Part shown: positions 33,769-42,044 of the stretch, piece by piece
Layout of the letters: each line of letters opens with the position of its first letter
Position numbering within the stretch: the stretch's first letter is position 1
From: Agromyces agglutinans
GTDB lineage: Bacteria; Actinomycetota; Actinomycetes; Actinomycetales; Microbacteriaceae
Direction of reading: 5' to 3'
DNA: 64,000 bases
NCBI RefSeq assembly: GCF_009647605.1
Contig: NZ_WJIF01000005.1
Coordinates: 184,573 to 248,572 of the forward strand
Notes under the pieces: generated by a model
The model's input: the letters and a program-made list of their open reading frames with translations, nothing else
Databases searched by the model: none
What the model was told of the DNA's origin: nothing
Translations under genes and position numbers: made by a program

Positions 33769-34221
33769 ATGGGCGCAGGGAGTGGCCAGGAGCCGATCGA
33801 GTACCCCGACTCGGCGGGATATCCCGATGGTGCGGGCGTGCTCGACGAGGGCACCGGGGGCACGCTCGACGAGGCGACGGCGAGCTCCGTCCGCGCCGTC
33901 GACCGGCCGTCGGCAGACGCCGGGTCCGAGATCCGGGTGCAGCACGACTCCGACCACCACGTCTACGCCGCCGTCATCGCGGGCAGGCGCATCGCGAGCC
34001 TCCACTACGACGTCGTAGGGGGCCGGGTCGTCGTGCTCACCACGACGGTCGCTCCCGAGTTCCGCGGGCGCGGCATCGCCCCCGACCTCATCGCCGACGC
34101 GCTCGACGGCCTCCGCGAGCTCGGCCTGCCCGTCACGGTGCGGTGCCCGGTCGTGGCAGCGTTCATCGCCCAGCACCCGCAATACGCGGATCTGGCCGCC
34201 CCGGAAGGGGAGATCGCCTAA
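33769..34221 (+). CDS. GNAT-like N-acetyltransferase (YidJ/COG2388 type)
   Basis: This 150-residue protein has a disordered acidic/Gly-rich N-terminus (residues 1-50) then a small Gcn5-related domain of the COG2388 type: ASLHYDVVGGRVVVLTTTVA, then PEFRGRGIAPDLIADALDG with the acetyl-CoA-binding R-G-x-G-(I/L)-A (near residue 103). The acceptor is unknown. The ATG follows CAGGAGGACGTG. It may be under ECF41 control through the promoter at 33590. A hairpin overlaps its stop codon. Confidence 0.85.
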   Translation: MGAGSGQEPIEYPDSAGYPDGAGVLDEGTGGTLDEATASSVRAVDRPSADAGSEIRVQHDSDHHVYAAVIAGRRIASLHYDVVGGRVVVLTTTVAPEFRGRGIAPDLIADALDGLRELGLPVTVRCPVVAAFIAQHPQYADLAAPEGEIA

Positions 34222-34235
34222 GCGGTCTCCCCTTC
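34204..34235. terminator. Hairpin terminator overlapping the GNAT stop
   Basis: GAAGGGGAGATCGC-CTAA-GCGGTCTCCCCTTC forms a 14-bp stem with one wobble pair; the TAA stop is in the loop. It separates the convergent GNAT and esterase genes. Confidence 0.7.
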
Positions 34236-34245
34236 GGTCGCGTGC

Positions 34246-35196
34246 TCAGGCGCGGCCGAGCGCCTTGCGGAGCACGTGCACCGCCTGCTCGACCGCCGCG
34301 GTCACGGCCGGCGACGGACGCAGCGGGTTCAGCATCATGAAGTCGTGCAGGGTGTCGTTGTACCGCACGCTCGTGGTCCGCACGCCCGCCTCCACCAGGC
34401 GCCGCGCGTACGCTTCGCCCTCGTCGCGGAGCACATCGTTCTCGTCGGTGATCACGAACGCCTCAGGAAGCCCGGTCAGCTGTTCGGTCGTCGCACGGAG
34501 CGGCGAGGCCGTGAGGTCGCCCCGCTTCGCGGCATCCGGCAGGTAGCAGTCCCAGAACCAGGCCATGGCGGCCGCGGTCAGGTACGGGCCGTCGGCGAAC
34601 TCGCGGTAGCTGTCGGTGTCCTGGGCGGCGTCGGTCACGGGATAGTAGAGCGACTGGTGCACGAACGACACGTCGCCGCGCTGCTTGGCGAGGATCGCGA
34701 CGACCGCGGTCATGTTGCCGCCGACCGAGTCGCCGGCCACCGCCAAGCGGGTCGCGTCGAGCCCTCTGTCGGCACCGGAAGCGGTGATCCACTGCGCGGT
34801 CGCGTACGCCTGTTCGATGGCGACCGGATGCCGCGCCTCCGGCGAGCGGTCGTACTCGACGAACACCACCGCGGCGTCGACGCCGACGGCGATCTCGCGT
34901 ACCAGGCGGTCATGGGTCGCGGCGTTGCCGATGACCCAGCCTCCGCCGTGGATGTAGAGGATCGTCGGCAGGAGACCGGTCGAGCCGACCGGCTTGACGA
35001 TCCGCACCCGCACGTCGCGGACGGCAGCGGGGACGGTGATCCACTCCTCGTCCACGTCGGGCTGGTCGATCGGGGCGGCCTGCAGGTCGTCGAGGACCTT
35101 CCGGGCGCCGTCGGCGCCGAGCTGGTACAGGAACGGAGGCGTCGAGGTGGCGTCGGCGATGGCCTGCGCCTCCGGGTCGAGGATGTGAGCGTGCAT
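34246..35196 (-). CDS. Alpha/beta hydrolase, hormone-sensitive lipase (HSL) group
   Basis: This 316-residue esterase of the HSL/bHSL family has ILYIHGGGWVIG (oxyanion HGGG, near residue 83), the nucleophile motif AVAGDSVGGNMTA (Ser near 155), the Asp in ITDENDVLRDEG and His in LHDFMML. It should hydrolyse short-chain esters in the cytosol. It is convergent with the GNAT gene and divergent from the epoxide-hydrolase-like gene. A GTCACA-N16-GGTC site is 65 bases upstream of the ATG. Confidence 0.93.
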   Translation of the reverse strand: MHAHILDPEAQAIADATSTPPFLYQLGADGARKVLDDLQAAPIDQPDVDEEWITVPAAVRDVRVRIVKPVGSTGLLPTILYIHGGGWVIGNAATHDRLVREIAVGVDAAVVFVEYDRSPEARHPVAIEQAYATAQWITASGADRGLDATRLAVAGDSVGGNMTAVVAILAKQRGDVSFVHQSLYYPVTDAAQDTDSYREFADGPYLTAAAMAWFWDCYLPDAAKRGDLTASPLRATTEQLTGLPEAFVITDENDVLRDEGEAYARRLVEAGVRTTSVRYNDTLHDFMMLNPLRPSPAVTAAVEQAVHVLRKALGRA

Positions 35197-35260
35197 GATC
35201 GTCTGCCTTTCATTTCGGCGGTGAGGACGGGGCATCCGACTGGCGCTCCGTGCCATCTAC

Positions 35261-35286
35261 GACCGCGCCGTTCCGTCCGCTGTGAC
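35261..35286 (-). promoter_or_regulatory. ECF41-type promoter of the HSL esterase
   Basis: TGTCACA-N16-GGTC on the reverse strand, -35 at 35286-35281 and -10 at 35264-35261. This copy has the full TGTCACA reported for ECF41 -35 elements. Confidence 0.82.
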
Positions 35287-35334
35287 AGGCGTCCGCGATG
35301 GGATGCCGCGACGCCGAGGCATCCGATCACGACG

Positions 35335-35360
35335 GTCACAGCGACGTGCTCCGCCCGGTC
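35335..35360 (+). promoter_or_regulatory. ECF41-type promoter of the epoxide-hydrolase-like gene
   Basis: GTCACA (35335-35340), 16 bases and GGTC (35357-35360), 35 bases before the ATG at 35396. It is back to back with the esterase promoter at 35261-35286. Confidence 0.82.
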
Positions 35361-35395
35361 GAAGCTGGCAACCGGTCCACCAGAAGGAGCTGACC

Positions 35396-36334
35396 ATGCC
35401 CGCGATCGCCCGTCTTCACCCGCTGCGAGACGTCGAGACGGCGCATCTGCGCGTCGCCTACTTCGAGGCCGGACCGGCAGACGGGGAACCGGTGCTGCTC
35501 CTTCACGGCTTCCCGTACGACATCCACAGCTACGTCGACGTCGCACCGATCCTGGCCGCCGCCGGATTCCGCGTCATCGTGCCGTACCTGCGCGGGCACG
35601 GCGACACGCGCTTCCTGGACGGAGCCATCCCGCGCACGGGCCAACAGGCCGCGCTGGGGCAGGATGTCGTCGAACTCATGGACGCGCTGCGGATCCCGCA
35701 GGCAATCCTCGCGGGGTACGACTGGGGCGGTCGCGCCGCATGCATCGTCGCCGCCATCCAGCCCGAACGTGTCACCGCCCTGGTGTCCGTCAACGGCTAC
35801 CTCATCCAGGACATCAGCGCGTCGATGCAACCGATCCGCCCCGATCTCGAGGCAGGCTTCTGGTACTTCTTCTACTTCCTCACCGAGCGGGGTCGAGCGG
35901 GGCTGGCCGAGAACCGCCGGGGCATCGCCGAGGTGATCTGGCGCCGCAACTCACCCGACTGGGCGTTCGGCGACGCCGAACTCGACCGGGCCGCTGCGGC
36001 GTTCGAGAACCCCGACTACGTCGACGTCGTCATCCATTCGTACCGACACCGGCTCTTCCACGCGGCCGGCGCCCCGGAGTACTCGAGGCTCGAGGTGCAG
36101 CTCGCGCATCTTCCCGCGATCACCGTGCCGACCATCACGCTCGACGGGCTCGCCGACGGGAACTTCCCCGCACGCGACGCCGCCACCGCAGGAGTACGCT
36201 TCACCGGCCCGTACGAGCACCGGCAGGTACCGCACGCCGGCCACAACCTCCCGCAGGAGGCGCCGCTCGCGTTCGCGGATGCCGTCACCCGTGCCGCGGA
36301 GCTGGCGGCACGCACGGGCTCGAAGGCTCGGTGA
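35396..36334 (+). CDS. Alpha/beta hydrolase with Asp nucleophile (epoxide hydrolase/dehalogenase-like)
   Basis: This 312-residue protein has LLLHGFPYDIHSY (residues 33-45), the elbow AGYDWGGRAACI, in which Asp is the nucleophile as in epoxide hydrolases and haloalkane dehalogenases, and a late HAGHNLPQEAP with the catalytic His. The cap contains W-Y-F-F-Y-F-L-T. Whether it opens epoxides or dehalogenates is not clear. It starts after AGAAGGAGCTGACC. Its last 50 bases overlap the end of the truncated sigma gene on the other strand. Confidence 0.9.
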   Translation: MPAIARLHPLRDVETAHLRVAYFEAGPADGEPVLLLHGFPYDIHSYVDVAPILAAAGFRVIVPYLRGHGDTRFLDGAIPRTGQQAALGQDVVELMDALRIPQAILAGYDWGGRAACIVAAIQPERVTALVSVNGYLIQDISASMQPIRPDLEAGFWYFFYFLTERGRAGLAENRRGIAEVIWRRNSPDWAFGDAELDRAAAAFENPDYVDVVIHSYRHRLFHAAGAPEYSRLEVQLAHLPAITVPTITLDGLADGNFPARDAATAGVRFTGPYEHRQVPHAGHNLPQEAPLAFADAVTRAAELAARTGSKAR

Positions 36335-36947
36335 GTACGTTCTCGAGCATGGCTGCATCGCCCCCTCGTGCAGCGTTCCGGAAGGCCCGGACGAGCCGTT
36401 GATGCGCTGCGCGGTCGACGGCGCGCTCCGTCGCCACCGCGAGGCGCTTGCGGGCCCGGCTGACGAGCTGCCGCGCTGCGGCCTCGGTCGTCGCGATGAT
36501 GACCGCAATGCGCGCGTAGGGATAGTCGAACCCGACCCGCAACACGAAGGCGGCTCGCTCGGACGGCGTGAGCCGCTCCATCATCAGGTACGTCGCCTGC
36601 TCGAGGGCCTCCTCCCGCTCGAGGTCGACGGCGGGGTCGTCCGCCACGGCCGGTCTCTCGAGCAGCGGCTCCATGGAGGTCTCATGACGCACTCGCGCGC
36701 TCTGCAGCACGTTGATCGCAGCCCGAGTCGTGGTCGTCGCGAGGTACGCCATCGGCTCCCGGACCCTGGTCCGGTCGCACAGCTGCCAGCGCAGCCAGAC
36801 CTCCTGCACGACGTCTTCCGCCTCGGCGGGGCTCCGGAGGATGCGATAGGCGATGCCGAAGAGTCGACGCCGGCCCTCGACGAAGACGGTGAGGCCCTCG
36901 GTCGCGTCCAGCGCGGGGGCGAATGCAGTGGATCCCATGGATCCCAC
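36285..36947 (-). CDS. SigJ-like ECF sigma factor, C-terminally truncated
   Basis: This 220-residue protein has ECF region 2 (RRRLFGIAYRILRSPAEAED, VVQEVWLRWQ) and region 4 (TPSERAAFVLRVGFDYPYAR, TEAAARQLVSRARKRL). It then starts a SnoaL domain (RLVRAFRNAARGGDAAMLEN) but stops after about 15 more unrelated residues. Complete SigJ-like proteins run to about 290 residues. The lost part matches the place where the convergent hydrolase gene ends. It is either a pseudogene or a shortened sigma freed from its built-in regulatory domain. No GTCACA-N16-GGTC site lies upstream. Confidence 0.8.
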   Translation of the reverse strand: MGSMGSTAFAPALDATEGLTVFVEGRRRLFGIAYRILRSPAEAEDVVQEVWLRWQLCDRTRVREPMAYLATTTTRAAINVLQSARVRHETSMEPLLERPAVADDPAVDLEREEALEQATYLMMERLTPSERAAFVLRVGFDYPYARIAVIIATTEAAARQLVSRARKRLAVATERAVDRAAHQRLVRAFRNAARGGDAAMLENVLTEPSSPCVPPAPRHG

Positions 36948-37015
36948 ACAAGCGGGAGGGCCTGCAGGACGAGTGCAGAGTCAGTGCATCCAGGGCCCGG
37001 GTGAATGCACAGCCG

Positions 37016-39829
37016 TCAGGAAGCCAGACGGCGCTCCATGCCGGCGACGGCCTCCTCGAGCCAGGACCGCAGGATTCCCGTCTCGGTCTTGTTGGTGATG
37101 AACTCCTCGTGGTCGCGCTCGAGGCGGTCGAACCGCTCCCGCGCCTCGTACGCCTGTTCCGGCCGGTCCGCACCGGCAGCGGCGATCGCCACGGCCATCG
37201 CGCCGTACGCCTGGATCATCACGTCGAGCGAGTCGCGCGTGGTCTGGACGAGCTCGAGGCATTCGACGAACGCCCCACGCCTGGCATGCACCATCGCCCG
37301 GTACACCGCCACATAGGGAGCCAGGTAGTCGGACTTGGAGGCGACGACGTGCTGATGCGCCTCGGCGGTGAGTTCGAGGAGTTCATCGGTGGTGCCGAAC
37401 ATCAGGACGGCATGGGCGTGCGTGACGAGCGAGATCGCGAGGATGTCCGATCGCCCCGACCGTCGGGCGGCCTCGACGGACTGCATGGTGAGCGCCAGGC
37501 GCGTGGCCCCGTCCGCGTGGATGTGTCCGAGGTTGCGGAGGGTGTTCGATTCGCCGACGTGGTCGCCCCAGGCGCGGTAGGTCTCGAGCACTCGCTCGAG
37601 ATGGTGCTTCGATTCCGATTCGTGACCGCTCATTCCCAGATTGACGGCGAGATCCCGTCGGAGTTCGACCTCGAGACGCTCGTCGCCGCACCTCGCCGCG
37701 GCATCCACGGCCTGCGCGATCGCATCGATCATGATCGAAGGCGCGTCGGTGGCCTGGCGCATCGGGCGCCAGTCGAGTGCGATCAGCGCCGCCTCACGAT
37801 CCATTCCGAGCGACAGCGCGACGGCGAACGTCTCCAGGACAGCCCTCCGTTCCGCGAAGAACCATCGGACGGCGTCGTCGGATGACTCGAAGCCCGAGAT
37901 CGCATCCGGCACCGGCGGCACCGACTGCAATTCCACGACGGGCTGCCTGCCGAACGCCAGGAACGCGCGACGGGTCATGTGGACGTAGTGGCCGACCAGT
38001 CGCCGTTGCGCCTCCACCCGTTCGTACGTGCCACCGACGAGTTCGCCTGCGTAGATTCGCAGCAGGTCGTGCACCGCGAACTCGGCTTTCGCGACCGTCA
38101 CGAACAGGTTCGCGCCGACCAGTTCGCCGAGCGCCGCGGAGGCCCGTGCCAGGTCGAAACCGGCGATGCTCGCGAGCGCGGCCCGAGGGTGGGTCACTCC
38201 CGGATGGACGGATGCCAGGCGGAACATCCGGGCGGCATCCGCCGAGAGCACTCGATAGGACCATTCGAACGTCGATCGCAGGTCGTTCGCCGTGTCCAGT
38301 GAGAGTGCGTCGAGCGCTGACGCCGTCGCCGAGAGCCCGTCGACGACATCGTGCATCGCCTCGCCGGCGCCGGAGGCGGACGCGGCGGCGAGGGCCAGGG
38401 CCAGGGGAAGTCCGGCGCAGGACGCGACGATCGAGTCGATGGACGCCGGATCCGAATGGACACGAGACGCGCCCAGCCGCCTGACCAGCAGCCGCCGCGA
38501 CTCCTCATCGGTGAGCCGGCCCAGGGGCACGGCCACCGCCCCGTCTTGAACGACCAGGCCCGCGAGGTTCGATCGGCTCGTGACCACGACGAGGCAGCCG
38601 GGCACCCCCGGCAGCAGCGATCGCACCTGTTCGACGTCGGCGGCGTTGTCGATGACGATCAGCATGCGCCGGTTGCCGATCGCGCGGCGGTAGGCCTCGC
38701 GCAGCGGCCCGTCACCGCCCTGCACGTCGGCGACAGATCCACCGAGGTCGGCGAGCAACTGCCCCAGTGCCTCCTCGTCCGACAGGGCCTCGCCCTCCGG
38801 CGCGTAGCCCCGCAGGTTGAGGTAGAGCTGACCGTCGGGGAACCGGTCGGCGATCGAGTGCGCCCACTGCACCGCCAGTGTCGTCTTGCCCATTCCGGCC
38901 ATGCCGGTGATCGTGAGGATCGCGGGCTCCCCGCGCAGGGCGTTCGCCGCCGTCTCCTCGAACAGGATGCGAATGCCCTCCCGGTCCACGACTGCCGCCG
39001 GGGCGAGTGGAAGCCTCCGTGGCGCATCTGTGCCGGATTCGCCGTCCTCGTCGTCACTCAGGATGTCGTCGACCGCTGCTTGCAGCGCTCCCCCGGGCGC
39101 GATGGAGAGCTCATCCCAGAGGCGTCGTCTGGTCGTGTCGTAGACCGCGAGCGCATCCGCGCGACGACCGCACCTGGCGAGCAGCGTCACGAGCTTGGCC
39201 TGCAGATGTTCGTCCATCGGCGCATCAGCCGCGATGCGCTCGATACCCGCGACGAGTGGCGAGGGGTCGCGGAGCCCGAGGGCGCAGTCTGCGGCGTCGA
39301 CCGCCAGCGCGATCCGGTCGCGCTCGACCGAGGCGAACGCGGGCCTGGCCAGCGTCTCCCACCCGAGGCCGCTGAAGGGTGCGCCTGCGGCGAGTTCGAG
39401 CGCCTCGAGGTATCCGCGCGCCGAGTCGGGTCCCGATGATCGCCTCGCCTGCGTCCGGAGTTCGTCGAACCGTTCGAGTTCGGAATGGACGACGGCCGGA
39501 TCGAGCCGGTAGCCCTCCCCCGCGCCCAGCACCGCGGTACCGGCAGCGCGAGCCGGCAGGTCGGGCTCGAGCAGCCGGCGCAGCTCGCCGATGTGCCGCT
39601 GCACCTGGTTGACCGCGGTTGACGGTGGCTGGTCGCCCCAGAGCGAGTCGACGAGTTCGCCGATCGAGACCGTTCGGCCGCGCGCCACGACGAGGCTCGC
39701 AAGGATGAGCCGCTCACGGGGCGGTCGATTCGTGAGATCGACGTCAGGGCGGACGAGACGCATGCCCCCGAACACCGCTACCACCACCGTCGGCTCGATG
39801 CCGCCCGAAGGAACTGCAAAGGAGGTCAT
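37016..39829 (-). CDS. SARP/AfsR-type transcriptional regulator with NB-ARC ATPase
   Basis: This 937-residue protein has an OmpR-like winged helix (residues 15-90, with ERLILASLVVARGRTVSIGE), a BTAD helical domain (about 95-255), an NB-ARC/AAA-like ATPase with P-loop GMAGMGKTTLAVQW (near 310) and Walker B-like MLIVIDNA, and a C-terminal TPR-like part. The order is that of AfsR-family pathway regulators. It should bind direct repeats near -35 elements and activate target genes. No biosynthetic cluster adjoins it here. An in-frame GTG at 39853 is an alternative start. Confidence 0.92.
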   Translation of the reverse strand: MTSFAVPSGGIEPTVVVAVFGGMRLVRPDVDLTNRPPRERLILASLVVARGRTVSIGELVDSLWGDQPPSTAVNQVQRHIGELRRLLEPDLPARAAGTAVLGAGEGYRLDPAVVHSELERFDELRTQARRSSGPDSARGYLEALELAAGAPFSGLGWETLARPAFASVERDRIALAVDAADCALGLRDPSPLVAGIERIAADAPMDEHLQAKLVTLLARCGRRADALAVYDTTRRRLWDELSIAPGGALQAAVDDILSDDEDGESGTDAPRRLPLAPAAVVDREGIRILFEETAANALRGEPAILTITGMAGMGKTTLAVQWAHSIADRFPDGQLYLNLRGYAPEGEALSDEEALGQLLADLGGSVADVQGGDGPLREAYRRAIGNRRMLIVIDNAADVEQVRSLLPGVPGCLVVVTSRSNLAGLVVQDGAVAVPLGRLTDEESRRLLVRRLGASRVHSDPASIDSIVASCAGLPLALALAAASASGAGEAMHDVVDGLSATASALDALSLDTANDLRSTFEWSYRVLSADAARMFRLASVHPGVTHPRAALASIAGFDLARASAALGELVGANLFVTVAKAEFAVHDLLRIYAGELVGGTYERVEAQRRLVGHYVHMTRRAFLAFGRQPVVELQSVPPVPDAISGFESSDDAVRWFFAERRAVLETFAVALSLGMDREAALIALDWRPMRQATDAPSIMIDAIAQAVDAAARCGDERLEVELRRDLAVNLGMSGHESESKHHLERVLETYRAWGDHVGESNTLRNLGHIHADGATRLALTMQSVEAARRSGRSDILAISLVTHAHAVLMFGTTDELLELTAEAHQHVVASKSDYLAPYVAVYRAMVHARRGAFVECLELVQTTRDSLDVMIQAYGAMAVAIAAAGADRPEQAYEARERFDRLERDHEEFITNKTETGILRSWLEEAVAGMERRLAS

Positions 39830-39948
39830 CGCACCCGCCCATCGGCTCACCACATGCGAGCGAGTTCCACAGTATCGATACGCATCGAATCGGCGGGATC
39901 ACTCGAGCCGCTGCGGGTCACATTTCGCCGGCTGTCGGTCAGCGAGAC

Positions 39949-39986
39949 CTGACGACGCGATATCAGCGCGATATACTCGGGAGTAT
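39949..39986 (+). promoter_or_regulatory. Leaderless promoter and autoregulatory palindrome of the HTH-MNT/HEPN pair
   Basis: CTGACG (39949-39954), a 17-base spacer and TATACT (39972-39977) make the promoter, with the start at the ATG (39985). ATACTC-GG-GAGTAT (39973-39986) is a perfect palindrome covering the -10 and start codon. GCGATAT also repeats directly at 39957 and 39968. The HTH of the first protein is the natural ligand. Confidence 0.75.
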
Positions 39987-40443
39987 GGCAGTCACCCCGG
40001 CGGAGCTGGTCCGGCGCGCCCGCGAGGACGCCGGACTCTCGCAACGGGAACTCGCGGCGCGGTCGGGCCTGCGTCAGCCGAACCTCGCGGCGATCGAAAC
40101 CGGCGCTCGCGTGCCGAGCGAGACGCTGCTGGCACGGGTCCTCCAGGCTGCGGAGCTTCGGCCCTCGATCCCCCTCGAGCTGTACGCCGAGCGCATCCAC
40201 GAGATCGCGTCGGCCTACGGCATACACGACGTTCGCGTATTCGGCTCGACGGCGCGGGGCACCGACACCGCTGACAGCGACGTCGATCTGCTCATCACCG
40301 TCGACGACGACGTCGACTTCCTCTCCCTCGCCGCATTCCGACAGGAGGTCGCCGAGCTCATCGGCTTCCCGGTCGACGCCGTCGTCGACGATCCCGATGA
40401 CCCGGTCGCAGCCATGATCCACGGATCGGCGGTACCGCTGTGA
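39985..40443 (+). CDS. HTH-fused MNT-domain nucleotidyltransferase antitoxin
   Basis: This 152-residue protein joins an XRE-type HTH (residues 5-60: LSQRELAARSGLRQPNLAAI) to a minimal nucleotidyltransferase domain with VRVFGSTARGTDTADSDVDL (the GSxxRG and DxD motifs, near residues 84-103). MNT proteins are the antitoxins of HEPN toxins and inactivate them by adding AMP to a Tyr near the HEPN active site. Here the antitoxin carries its own DNA-binding domain and sits over its own operator palindrome. The next gene, overlapping by four bases, encodes the HEPN partner. Confidence 0.9.
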   Translation: MAVTPAELVRRAREDAGLSQRELAARSGLRQPNLAAIETGARVPSETLLARVLQAAELRPSIPLELYAERIHEIASAYGIHDVRVFGSTARGTDTADSDVDLLITVDDDVDFLSLAAFRQEVAELIGFPVDAVVDDPDDPVAAMIHGSAVPL

Positions 40444-40853
40444 GCGAGCACGAAGATCGGCCGCCGGCCCGCTTCGTCGCTCGCCCGCGTACCCAGGAAC
40501 CCGAAGGACCTGCTGCGTCCACCCGCGAACGGAGACTCGCCGAAGTCGAGCGCCTTCGCAGCCGGTTCGAGCGCGCCGCTCGCGACGACGTCGACGCGTT
40601 CCGTGCGCCCGGGTCGGACGCGTACGACATCGGCATGCTCGCCGTGATCCACCTCGCCGACTTCGTAGGACGCGACCTTCCGTCCGAGGTCATCGCCGTG
40701 CTGCCGCAACGCGACCGCGACGGGCTTCGCGCTACTCGCAACATCGCCGCGCACAACTACGCGGGCCTCGACAACACGCGGCTCTGGGAGACGGTCACCG
40801 TGCACGGGCCGGCGCTGCTCGATCTCATCGAGGCGGAACTCACGCGCGAGTGA
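40440..40853 (+). CDS. HEPN-domain (HepT-like) toxin
   Basis: This 137-residue protein has a HEPN helical domain whose C-terminal part carries R-N-I-A-A-H-N-Y (near residues 103-110), the R-x4-H-x-Y motif of HEPN RNases. The Tyr is the residue AMPylated by MNT antitoxins in HepT-MntA systems. The N-terminus is basic and disordered, longer than in plain HepT. The start GTG overlaps the antitoxin stop (GTGA), so translation is coupled. It should cut RNA and arrest growth when free of the antitoxin. Confidence 0.87.
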   Translation: MSEHEDRPPARFVARPRTQEPEGPAASTRERRLAEVERLRSRFERAARDDVDAFRAPGSDAYDIGMLAVIHLADFVGRDLPSEVIAVLPQRDRDGLRATRNIAAHNYAGLDNTRLWETVTVHGPALLDLIEAELTRE

Positions 40854-40889
40854 CGAGCGCTCCGCTCGACCTGTCGACCCGAGGCGAGA

Positions 40890-40921
40890 CGAAGGGCGGA
40901 TGCCGAAGCATCCGCCCTTCG
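40890..40921. terminator. Bidirectional terminator hairpin
   Basis: CGAAGGGCGGATGC-CGAA-GCATCCGCCCTTCG is a perfect 14-bp stem with a 4-base loop between the convergent HEPN gene and nrdF. Confidence 0.88.
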
Positions 40922-40944
40922 ATGAAGTCACAACGCGACCGATC

Positions 40945-42025
<1,081 letters not shown>

Positions 42026-42044
42026 GCCGAAATATGCGCAATCC

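Noticed and set aside
39916..39940. GTCACA upstream of the HTH-MNT gene as a seventh ECF41 promoter
   Set aside because: The distance to the next GGTC is 14, not 16, bases, and a better TATACT promoter with a palindrome lies nearer the start.
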